DNA of 64,000 bases from Spirochaetaceae bacterium (GTDB taxonomy: Bacteria > Spirochaetota > Spirochaetia > DSM-27196 > PXBQ01): assembly GCA_007695285.1 (NCBI GenBank), contig REEC01000149.1, positions 19,670 to 83,669 of the forward strand, written 5' to 3'. Positions 15,133 to 22,020 of this stretch are shown here, piece by piece. Within the stretch, counting starts at the first letter, position 1, and each line of letters opens with the position of its first letter. Below the pieces are notes generated by a model. It was not told the origin of the DNA, ran no database searches, and was given only the letters and a program-made list of their open reading frames with translations. Position numbers and translations under genes: made by a program.

Positions 15133-17124
15133 GGGCGGAACCCCCTCTATCGCCGACAAGGGTGAGGAAAGCGCCGCGCCGTGTTCGAGCGGCAAATCGG
15201 ACACGTAATAGTAAAAACGGAGAGCAACGTCATCGGCGATCACACCGAGTTGCGACGATTCGAGCACCTGCCGATAGTAGTAAGACCCTTCCATCTCGAG
15301 GCCGACGCATCCCCAGAGTTTTCGGTAGAACCGCAGCATAAGGCGGTTCTGAAGCAGGGTTCCATCGACCGTGAGCATCGGTCCGACGTGGACGCGTCGC
15401 CCCCCGAGGCCAAGAAGTCCGGCGTCGTCGGCCATGTCGCGGGGCATGGGCTGGAAGAAGTCGGTACTCTGCTCGACGAAAGCCGTCGGAACGAGGATGT
15501 CACCGCGGCTTCCGACGAGCGCGCCGGCTTTGCCGAGGAAGTTGATGCTCCCGAGGTTTCGCCCGAACAGCATCAGAAGGTTTCGCATAATGTGCTGCGC
15601 CTGCTCGCCGAACGCGTAGTCGATGTTCACGATCAGGAACCGCTTGCCGTCGTTCGGCGGTCGAATCGCGGGATCGAGCCCACTGTGCGACAAGCGAGCA
15701 CTGTCGATCAGCTGCACCTGGATTCCTGTCGACGCCGTCTCTTTCATCCAGTACACACCGCGCGCCACGCCGGCGTCGTCCGGCATCGGCCCCCGCTCCG
15801 GAGACGCCGCGCAGTACTCCCGTGCCAACGCGTAAATCAGGTCCGACGGATCCACCCAGTCTTCATCGAGGTACGGGTGCGAGATCGAGCGCGCCCACGA
15901 CACAATACTGTCGTGCTGCTCGCGAAACCACGGGTTGATGCAGTTTGTAACCGAATGTGTGTTGCTACTGACGATGTGCACCGTGAAGTCGTCGCCAAGC
16001 GCCGACGGGTAACAGCCGATGAAGTCGCGCGTAGCGTCTGCGACCTGAGAGGTCCATCGTTCGGACCGTCGGCTGTTATAGTTGTGACGCGAACGCCGTA
16101 CGTCTACTCCGAACGTCTCACGGTGGCGCACAATGTCGCGAAGCCGTCCAACCGTGTCAGTGGGCCAAATAGCCCGCAGCGACTGAGCCTCCTCGGCGGC
16201 AAACGGAAGCGCGTCCAGGCTCGTCGCGGAATCGAGCGCACTCATCACGACCGGAGGCGACAGTTTCCGGCGAATCTTCTCCGCCTCGACCGCGTACAGA
16301 CAGATGCACGTTACGAGATCGACTAGATCCGACCGGCCGTTCCGGAGAAGAACCAGGTCTTTTCCGGGCAGCATCTCCCAGATGTCACGACGGCGAGCGT
16401 CGGTTGGGACGGTAGGGAAAAAATCATCCGGCCGACCGCCGTACGCGGGAGGAACTTCGTCGGTGACGAGAAATGCAAACGTCCGTGTGATGTTTGCGGG
16501 CAAGCGCCTGACCGCGTACATCAGGCCGTCGAGATCGAGTTTGCCGCCTGTGGCCGCGTGAGCGTGCAAGGCGGGTTCGAGCTTCTTGTACAGCGGGAGA
16601 AGGTCACCGATTCCGATGTATCCGGTGTTCACTCCGCGTTGAAGCTCGACTTTGAACGTATCGAACGCCGAGAAGATCGCCTGCCGGTCGCGCAGCAATG
16701 TTCCGAGCGACTGAGCGAACGCACGCGACTGCTCGATGAGGCCCAGAAACGTTCGACCATCGAGAGAGTAACAAACCGTTTCACCGATCGCGCGGACCTC
16801 GAAGACACGAGTTGACTCAAAAATCGACTCCCACTCGCCGAAATAATGCCCGGCCTCGATATGCGTAACGTAGCGCGACTCGTTTATTGGGTCGAGAATC
16901 TCGACGTCGCCGCTCTCAATCAGGTACACGCGCGTATCCTGCGCGCCCTGCCGTACAATACGCGCGCCGGGACTGTATTTCTTTCTCCGCATCGACAAAC
17001 TCAAGGCACGCTTGCGGTCGGCGGGCAGGAACCGAAACGGGATTACTCGCTCCAGCAACTCGACAACATCAGTCGTCTCGGTGCTTTCGCCTGCATCGCC
17101 GCCGATATCCGTTGTACGCCTCAT
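15076..17124 (-). CDS. Cyclic-nucleotide-binding protein with nucleoside-phosphorylase-like C-terminus
   Basis: Protein of 682 aa. Residues about 40-150 form a Crp/cNMP-binding domain: VRQGAQDTRVYLIESGDVEI, then the cassette GHYFGEWESIFESTRVFEVRA (FGE 95-97, Arg 106). Residues about 160-490 match nothing I recognise. Residues about 500-660 read like the PNP/MTAN fold: GKAGALVGSRGDILVPT (GD 541-542), GLEMEGSYY (608-616, ribose-binding ME motif) and RFYYYVSD (636-643, catalytic-Asp motif). The domain reading is by motif only. The start ATGA overlaps the preceding gene's stop, so the two are coupled. Function, ligand and reaction are unknown. The long convergent overlap with the receiver gene is noted there. 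Confidence 0.75.
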   Translation of the reverse strand: MRRTTDIGGDAGESTETTDVVELLERVIPFRFLPADRKRALSLSMRRKKYSPGARIVRQGAQDTRVYLIESGDVEILDPINESRYVTHIEAGHYFGEWESIFESTRVFEVRAIGETVCYSLDGRTFLGLIEQSRAFAQSLGTLLRDRQAIFSAFDTFKVELQRGVNTGYIGIGDLLPLYKKLEPALHAHAATGGKLDLDGLMYAVRRLPANITRTFAFLVTDEVPPAYGGRPDDFFPTVPTDARRRDIWEMLPGKDLVLLRNGRSDLVDLVTCICLYAVEAEKIRRKLSPPVVMSALDSATSLDALPFAAEEAQSLRAIWPTDTVGRLRDIVRHRETFGVDVRRSRHNYNSRRSERWTSQVADATRDFIGCYPSALGDDFTVHIVSSNTHSVTNCINPWFREQHDSIVSWARSISHPYLDEDWVDPSDLIYALAREYCAASPERGPMPDDAGVARGVYWMKETASTGIQVQLIDSARLSHSGLDPAIRPPNDGKRFLIVNIDYAFGEQAQHIMRNLLMLFGRNLGSINFLGKAGALVGSRGDILVPTAFVEQSTDFFQPMPRDMADDAGLLGLGGRRVHVGPMLTVDGTLLQNRLMLRFYRKLWGCVGLEMEGSYYYRQVLESSQLGVIADDVALRFYYYVSDLPLEHGAALSSPLSAIEGVPPLYAITRSILGGIFRRQSV

Positions 17125-18065
17125 CGACGCACCAGTACTTGCGAAGTGATGCAGAGATACTTCCTCAACGCCTCGACGTAGCTGTCGTGTTTCGTGTACA
17201 CAAAGATATTCTCTTCGATCGTGGTGCCCGACTGCTCGCGGAATCGACAGATCGGATTGCGAATCACGCCGAGGATCTCGTCAAACGGTATCTTCCGATC
17301 GGCCAGGAACCGACAGAACGTCAGGTCGGCGAGCGCGGTTTTCGCGTCGGCCGAGAACAAGTACCCGATTCCGTCGAGAATCTGCTCGAACGGCCCTTTT
17401 GAGTAGTGAAATACACGGCTGACCGGCAGATCACCCTCGAGCAGCCCCGCGGCCACGAGAGACTCGTGCATTCGGGTCACTATTTCAGAAAACGCATCGT
17501 ACGTGAGAGCCGTACGGAAAATCATCACGGCGAAATCGGTACCACGATTGTTCTTGTGCAGCAGTGCCGGCATATCGTAATTCACGACGTACACGTCGCC
17601 TGTGCGCTTGATGTTCTGACCGTTTACGACCAGGACGTCGCCGGCCGGCACCCAGAGCCGGAACAGCTCTTCGGGCGTCGTCTCGAGTTCGCGCAGCGCT
17701 TCAAACGCGCCAACTATCCGGGCCGAATCGAATGGAACGCCAAAGAAACGAGAAAACGTGTCCCTCATGTGCGGCGTGAAATACTGCTTCCCGTACACGG
17801 CGTACGAGAACTTCACCGCGTAATGTTCCTCTACCGTATGTTCGGCAACGATGTAGTCGCCAGGGACGTTCGCGAGGTACACCAGACGTATCGTCGTCCG
17901 GTACTCAGGACATCGTTCTATGACCCGGAGAAGCGTACTCTCGACGAGCACGCCGTTCGACTCCGGACGAAGGTACACAAAGATGTCCTGCTCGTCGGAC
18001 GAGGTTGCCGGCCCCGGGTACGGCACCAGCACTTTGGGCTTTCGAACCGCGTCACCGTCGGCCAT
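17121..18065 (-). CDS. Conserved-looking protein of unknown function, partner of the cNMP protein
   Basis: I do not recognise this 314-aa protein. It has no signal peptide or membrane helix. It opens with a basic segment KPKVLVPYPGPATSSDEQDI, then alternates strands and helices; notable stretches are RLVYLANVPGDYIV, YGKQYFTPHMRDTFSRFFGVPF, DVLVVNGQNIKRTGDVYVVNYDMPALL and RVFHYSKGPFEQILDGIGYL. The start ATG at 18065 has AGGGAAAG before it. It begins 34 bases after the pheT stop and ends in an ATGA overlap with the cNMP-binding gene, so it probably forms an operon with both. The tight coupling suggests a physical or regulatory partnership. Confidence 0.7.
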   Translation of the reverse strand: MADGDAVRKPKVLVPYPGPATSSDEQDIFVYLRPESNGVLVESTLLRVIERCPEYRTTIRLVYLANVPGDYIVAEHTVEEHYAVKFSYAVYGKQYFTPHMRDTFSRFFGVPFDSARIVGAFEALRELETTPEELFRLWVPAGDVLVVNGQNIKRTGDVYVVNYDMPALLHKNNRGTDFAVMIFRTALTYDAFSEIVTRMHESLVAAGLLEGDLPVSRVFHYSKGPFEQILDGIGYLFSADAKTALADLTFCRFLADRKIPFDEILGVIRNPICRFREQSGTTIEENIFVYTKHDSYVEALRKYLCITSQVLVRR

Positions 18066-18099
18066 CTTTCCCTGTGCCCGGTATCATGTTCTACCCCAC

Positions 18100-19821
18100 T
18101 CACCGAATCGAGAGCATCGCGTTCAGCTCGATTTCACACCCGGTACACGGCACCTGAATTCCCCAGTTCTCGAGCACGCGTGGGTGAATCTCGCCGAAAC
18201 ACCCGACACGGGTGCCGTTTACGACGATAGCCGCTGCTCGCCCGGGGATAAATCGCGAATCGGTCAGTTCTTGCGGTGCAAAATCGAAGCCGAGAAAGAA
18301 CAAAATCGCGGTTACATGCGCGCTTACGGAGTTGAAACCGACGTCGGCATCGGCCGAAAGGAATCCCAGTTGGTCGAGCGTCCGCTGCCCGTAAGCATCA
18401 CCGGAATCGCGCGCGACGGTCTTGCCGAGCTCAAAGATATGGTGCGGATACTGCGCGTGCGCCGAGACGCTCTCGGCGGCGAGAAGCGACGGGAGAATCG
18501 ACGGTCGCACCGATTCAAAATTCTCGGACATCGGGTTCGCGATCCGGATCATGCTCGAGAGCACGCGATCGTGTTCATCTTCAGGGTACATCCGGACCAC
18601 AAAGTCGCGAACCGATCCGAGGTAGTTGAATATCATCTCCTGGAACCCGAGCCCGACCATCAAGCTTTTGACCCGGCGCGAAAAGATCTCGACCTCGGTC
18701 AACCGTCCAACGGTCGCGTCACTCGGCATCGCCGGAGCGAACGAGTCGAGGCCAAACCCGATCGCGATATCCTCGACGACGTCGACGGCGTGAAGAAAGT
18801 CGTTGCGATAGGCCGGAGGCCTCACAACGATCGCTCCGGCTTCATCGCGCGCGGAGACTCCCATCCGGCCGAGCGCTTTTTTCGCGTCTTCGACCGATAC
18901 GTCCTGGCCGAGGAGTCGCGAAACGAACGCCAGATCGCACCGGCAATCGTCTTGAAACCGGAAAGGCGTCGTGATCGTGCGGCCGAACGCCGTGTCGTAC
19001 GGGTACTCGACGAGAACCGGCTCGATCGTGTACCCCGCATCGGCCATGTCGCACGCGACGATCGAACACGCGACGAGGAGCGACGGCAGATCGGTGCCCG
19101 TGAGCTCGACAAAGAGTCGCGCGTCGCCTGCTTCGACCGCGCCGATCCGCGCGGAGTTGATGATCGGAGGAAAACTCAGGACATCGCCGGTTGCGTCGAC
19201 GAGGAACGGATACCGAGAGAGGCCCTCGAGAACCGACCCAAACTCCTTGCCTTTGGGGTGAAGGTCAAGGATGCGCGCGGGCGTCATCGATTCGCTCATC
19301 CCCAACGGCACAAACGGGTGTTCGTCTGGACCGACCGCAAGGTACGACACTGGAAATTTCATCAGGTCGCTTCGATACACGCCCATCGCGATCGATTTTC
19401 GTTTACGGCCGTAGTTCCAGCACAGTTTCTCCTGAGTCTGGATCACGTCGTCGAGAACGGCTTCTTCGATCGGTTTGCCGGCGGCGACGAATCCCGCGAC
19501 GTACGGTCGGATCTCACGCAATGCGGGATCGACCGTCACGATACGATCGCCGTGATCGCGCGCGGACTCGCGCGTCGAGAAAAAGTCGTACTCGCGATTG
19601 GTCCCCGCTACGTACGACCCTAACTGGCGTGCAAGACCGGCGGTCGACCAGAGGTCGGGCCGATTTGTGTCGTTCAGCTCGATCTTGAGAACCCCGTCCG
19701 GACCGGCGGGCTCGTCGATCTCGGCCTTTGCGCACTGGAGAATCTCTCCGAGCTCGTCGTCGCCGTATGTGCGACCGGTGAAGCGAAACAGCATTTCAGC
19801 GTTGACGTCAATCTTCGGCAT
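18100..19821 (-). CDS. pheT: Phenylalanyl-tRNA synthetase beta subunit, archaeal type
   Basis: Beta chain of the alpha2-beta2 enzyme that charges tRNA-Phe, 573 aa, far shorter than the usual bacterial PheT of about 800 aa. It starts MPKIDVNAEMLFRFTGRTYG and contains LNDTNRPDLWSTAGLARQLG, KLCWNYGRKRKSIAMGVYRSD and YPHHIFELGKTV, as in archaeal and eukaryotic subunits, and lacks the bacterial N-terminal tRNA-binding (EMAP) domain and C-terminal anticodon domain. Spirochaetes are known to use this type. ATG 19821 follows GAGGAGTT, five bases after the pheS stop; a much longer in-frame extension reaches back over pheS and is not coding. Confidence 0.95.
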   Translation of the reverse strand: MPKIDVNAEMLFRFTGRTYGDDELGEILQCAKAEIDEPAGPDGVLKIELNDTNRPDLWSTAGLARQLGSYVAGTNREYDFFSTRESARDHGDRIVTVDPALREIRPYVAGFVAAGKPIEEAVLDDVIQTQEKLCWNYGRKRKSIAMGVYRSDLMKFPVSYLAVGPDEHPFVPLGMSESMTPARILDLHPKGKEFGSVLEGLSRYPFLVDATGDVLSFPPIINSARIGAVEAGDARLFVELTGTDLPSLLVACSIVACDMADAGYTIEPVLVEYPYDTAFGRTITTPFRFQDDCRCDLAFVSRLLGQDVSVEDAKKALGRMGVSARDEAGAIVVRPPAYRNDFLHAVDVVEDIAIGFGLDSFAPAMPSDATVGRLTEVEIFSRRVKSLMVGLGFQEMIFNYLGSVRDFVVRMYPEDEHDRVLSSMIRIANPMSENFESVRPSILPSLLAAESVSAHAQYPHHIFELGKTVARDSGDAYGQRTLDQLGFLSADADVGFNSVSAHVTAILFFLGFDFAPQELTDSRFIPGRAAAIVVNGTRVGCFGEIHPRVLENWGIQVPCTGCEIELNAMLSIR

Positions 19822-19826
19822 TCGAC

Positions 19827-21371
19827 CTAACTCCTCCGACGCATTCTGACGTTCTCGATGTTTGACGAGAACAACTCGCGGATATCGCGGATTCCCAGGT
19901 GCATCATCGCCATACGGTCGATCCCGAGCCCCCACGCGATCACAGGCACAGTGACACCCATCGGCTCGGATACTTCCGGTCGAAAAATCCCCGCTCCTCC
20001 GAGCTCGAACCACCCGAGGACCGGGTGTTTGATATGAACCTCGATCGACGGCTCGGTGAACGGGAAGTAACCCGGAACGTACCTCACATCTGTCGCACCG
20101 GCGACCTCTTCGGCGAACATTTTTAACAGGCCGAGTAGCGTCCGGAGATTGACCGACTCGCCGAGAACGATACCTTCGGTCTGGTAGAAATCGGAGAGAT
20201 GCGTCGCGTCGACTTGATCGTATCGGAAACACCGCAACACACCGAAGTACTTACCCGGAACCGACGCGCGGTGAAGCGTCTTCGCCGACATGACCGTACC
20301 TTGACTCCTCAGGATCAAACGTCGCGTGAAGTCGCGGTCAAAACTGTAACCCCATCCGCGGCTTCCGGTTTCCCATCCGTCTTCGTGCGCCGAGGCGACG
20401 CGGCTCAGATACGGCTCTTCGATCCCGGTCGCGTGCGACGGCTCGTCGACGTAGTACACGTCGTGAATGTCGCGCGCCGAGTGAAACTGCGGCATGAAGA
20501 GCGCGTCCGAGTTCCAGAACTCGGTCTCGACGATCGGTCCGTCAAACTCCTCGAACCCCATCGAGGTCAGTTTGTCTTTCACGTGGTCGATGTACTCGCA
20601 GTACGGGTTCCGGCGGCCGATCGGGATCCGCGCGGGCGGCACGTTGATGTTGTACGGCCGAAACGAAACCGTCTTCCACGCGCCGTCGCGCAGAAGATCC
20701 GGCGTGAGAGCCCCAACTTCTTCGCCCGTCAGGCCCGTCTCGGCGATCCGCCGCGCGGTCGCGGCGCCGCGTGTCGAGAGCCGGTACGTGACAATCTCTT
20801 TCTCGACGACACGAAACGCGGCCGTGCCGGCACCACGTTTCCGGCTGATCCCGGCGATCGCCGCACGTTCGGTTTCGTTCAGAGCCGCCTCTGCGATCGG
20901 ACCGTCGACGGCGGTCCGGAGGAGCTTCTCGACCGCTTTGAGTCGTGGGCTTCTCTTCGTTTCGGCCACCGCGACGCGCTTCTCGCTGTCCATCGTAAGG
21001 ACGCCCTCTTTCGCCAGCAAACCGTACGCCGAACCGACATCGCGCTGCTCGAGCCCGAGTTCACTCGCGATATCCGGCATTCTGCGCGGCCCGGCTGCGC
21101 CGAGAAATCCGATGATCCGGCTCTCGGGTGAGCCTTTCTCGACGTACTCACGACCGAGCTCGGTCAGTTCGTACGCGATCGTCGTCTCACGGCCGACCTC
21201 GTCGATCAGGCCTTTCCCCGCGAGCCAGCTGACCGCCTGGTTCGCCTGGCCCGCCTTGAGCTTCAACTCGGCCTCGACGACGGCCGTGTCGAACACGCGG
21301 CCGTCGGTGAACTCGCGGAGAACCTTGATTTCCAGTGGATGTAGGCTTTTGATGTCTGCGTCGCTCGGCAT
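19827..21371 (-). CDS. pheS: Phenylalanyl-tRNA synthetase alpha subunit, archaeal type
   Basis: Catalytic chain of 514 aa. The first 200 residues contain repeated winged-helix units (HPLEIKVLREFTDGRVFDTA, LGLEQRDVGSAYGLLAKEGV), an archaeal/eukaryotic PheS trait absent from ordinary bacterial PheS. The catalytic core shows motif 2 (VLRCFRYDQVDATHLSDFYQTEG) and motif 3 (PVIAWGLGIDRMAMMHLGI). The upstream leader is only about 22 bases, so there is no T-box. ATG 21371 has CAGGGG before it. First gene of the pheS-pheT-unknown-cNMP gene series. Confidence 0.95.
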   Translation of the reverse strand: MPSDADIKSLHPLEIKVLREFTDGRVFDTAVVEAELKLKAGQANQAVSWLAGKGLIDEVGRETTIAYELTELGREYVEKGSPESRIIGFLGAAGPRRMPDIASELGLEQRDVGSAYGLLAKEGVLTMDSEKRVAVAETKRSPRLKAVEKLLRTAVDGPIAEAALNETERAAIAGISRKRGAGTAAFRVVEKEIVTYRLSTRGAATARRIAETGLTGEEVGALTPDLLRDGAWKTVSFRPYNINVPPARIPIGRRNPYCEYIDHVKDKLTSMGFEEFDGPIVETEFWNSDALFMPQFHSARDIHDVYYVDEPSHATGIEEPYLSRVASAHEDGWETGSRGWGYSFDRDFTRRLILRSQGTVMSAKTLHRASVPGKYFGVLRCFRYDQVDATHLSDFYQTEGIVLGESVNLRTLLGLLKMFAEEVAGATDVRYVPGYFPFTEPSIEVHIKHPVLGWFELGGAGIFRPEVSEPMGVTVPVIAWGLGIDRMAMMHLGIRDIRELFSSNIENVRMRRRS

Positions 21372-21400
21372 GATCTGGACCCCTGAGAAAAAGTGGGTTC

Positions 21401-21428
21401 ATTGTAACGGTTCGCGGGAAAAAATCAA
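21401..21428 (-). promoter_or_regulatory. Promoter of pheS
   Basis: Minus strand TTGATT (21423-21428), 16 bases, TACAAT (21401-21406), giving a transcript start near 21394 and a short leader. Confidence 0.55.
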
Positions 21429-21504
21429 CAACACGAGTCGCCGCGCGGTTCGCCGGCCACTCACGCGCGAGCGCACTGCGCAACGGCGTCCGCGAATCAC
21501 AATC

Positions 21505-21560
21505 GGGTCAAAATTGGGTCAAAATTGGGTCTTGCAGCACCCAAGAAAAAATAGTATACA
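21505..21560 (+). promoter_or_regulatory. tRNA promoter abutted by 11-base tandem repeats
   Basis: TTGCAG (21532-21537), 17 bases, TATACA (21555-21560), predicted start near 21567, 15 bases before the tRNA. Directly upstream GGGTCAAAATT is repeated at 21505-21515 and 21516-21526, with a third partial copy GGGTC ending at 21531. The repeat period is about one helical turn. Confidence 0.6.
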
Positions 21561-21581
21561 GTAGGTGTTTGGCACAGATTC

Positions 21582-21655
21582 GGGGGATTAGCTCAGTTGG
21601 CTAGAGCGGTTGGTTCGCAATCAACAGGTCGTGGGTTCGACTCCCATATCCTCCA
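21582..21655 (+). tRNA. tRNA-Ala (anticodon CGC)
   Basis: Full cloverleaf of 74 bases ending at the discriminator A: acceptor GGGGGAT/ATCCTCC, D arm GCTC-AGTTGGCTA-GAGC, anticodon arm GTTGG-TTCGCAA-TCAAC, T arm GTGGG-TTCGACT-CCCAT. The loop gives anticodon CGC, which reads GCG. Acceptor pair 3 is G:U, the G3:U70 identity element of alanine tRNA. CCA is not encoded; the base after A73 begins a T run (21656-21661). Confidence 0.9.
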
Positions 21656-21674
21656 TTTTTTCTTCCTTATCATC

Positions 21675-21983
21675 GTGGCGGTTATGGTCGTCGCGTGTCG
21701 TACAGTTCCCGAAGAGGTCCAAGAATCCGTGGTTGAACTCGACCCGGGGTTTATCCATCGCCAACCGCCACAGCTTCCCGAGTACGAGCTTCCGATCCCG
21801 TTTGTGCGCGCGGTCGATTTCAGGCGGCTTCGCATCGGAATGACGACTGCCGAAGTTCGTGCGGTCTTCCCTGACCCACGAGAGATTAACGTCTCACCGC
21901 GTGGTGTCACCATTTGGGAGTACGGTTTTGCACAACTTCAGTTTCGCGACGACAAACTCGCCGACTGGTTTGACTATCGGTAG
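21675..21983 (+). CDS. Small lipoprotein-like protein with SmpA/BamE-like domain; start unclear
   Basis: About 102 aa from the GTG at 21675. The body FRRLRIGMTTAEVRAVFPDP...TIWEYGFAQLQFRDDKLADWF resembles the SmpA/BamE fold (GMT-x-aeV...WeY...FrdgkL). In the open frame, residues upstream read LHFFFLIIVAVMVVACRT, a good lipobox (VVAC), but the only initiation codons in that frame are a TTG at 21597 inside the tRNA gene, GTG 21675 and ATG 21684, and the latter two would cut off most of the signal peptide. No ribosome site is visible. It is either expressed with an unusual start or decaying. The 3' end runs into an inverted repeat. Confidence 0.55.
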   Translation: MAVMVVACRTVPEEVQESVVELDPGFIHRQPPQLPEYELPIPFVRAVDFRRLRIGMTTAEVRAVFPDPREINVSPRGVTIWEYGFAQLQFRDDKLADWFDYR

Positions 21984-22020
21984 GCATAAAAACGATAGTC
22001 ACTGAAACATTAATCAGTGA
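21971..22020. terminator. Overlapping inverted repeats between convergent lipoprotein and dnaE2 genes
   Basis: TGACTATCG (21971-21979) pairs with CGATAGTCA (21993-22001), and TCACTGA (21999-22005) pairs with TCAGTGA (22014-22020). The two hairpins share three bases and cannot both form fully. On the minus strand the second is followed after six bases by five T, a weak terminator. Each contains a stop codon of a flanking gene. Confidence 0.5.

Noticed and set aside
15076..18065. Anti-phage (CBASS-like) reading of the cNMP/nucleosidase pair
   Set aside because: There is no nucleotide cyclase, no mobile-element context, and the genes follow housekeeping pheST.
17920..19623. Open frame of 567 codons antisense to pheT and the 314-aa gene
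   Set aside because: No domain, extreme Arg/Asp content and opposite to conserved PheT sequence.
21372..21400. T-box leader before pheS
   Set aside because: The leader is about 22 bases and lacks a specifier loop or T-box sequence.
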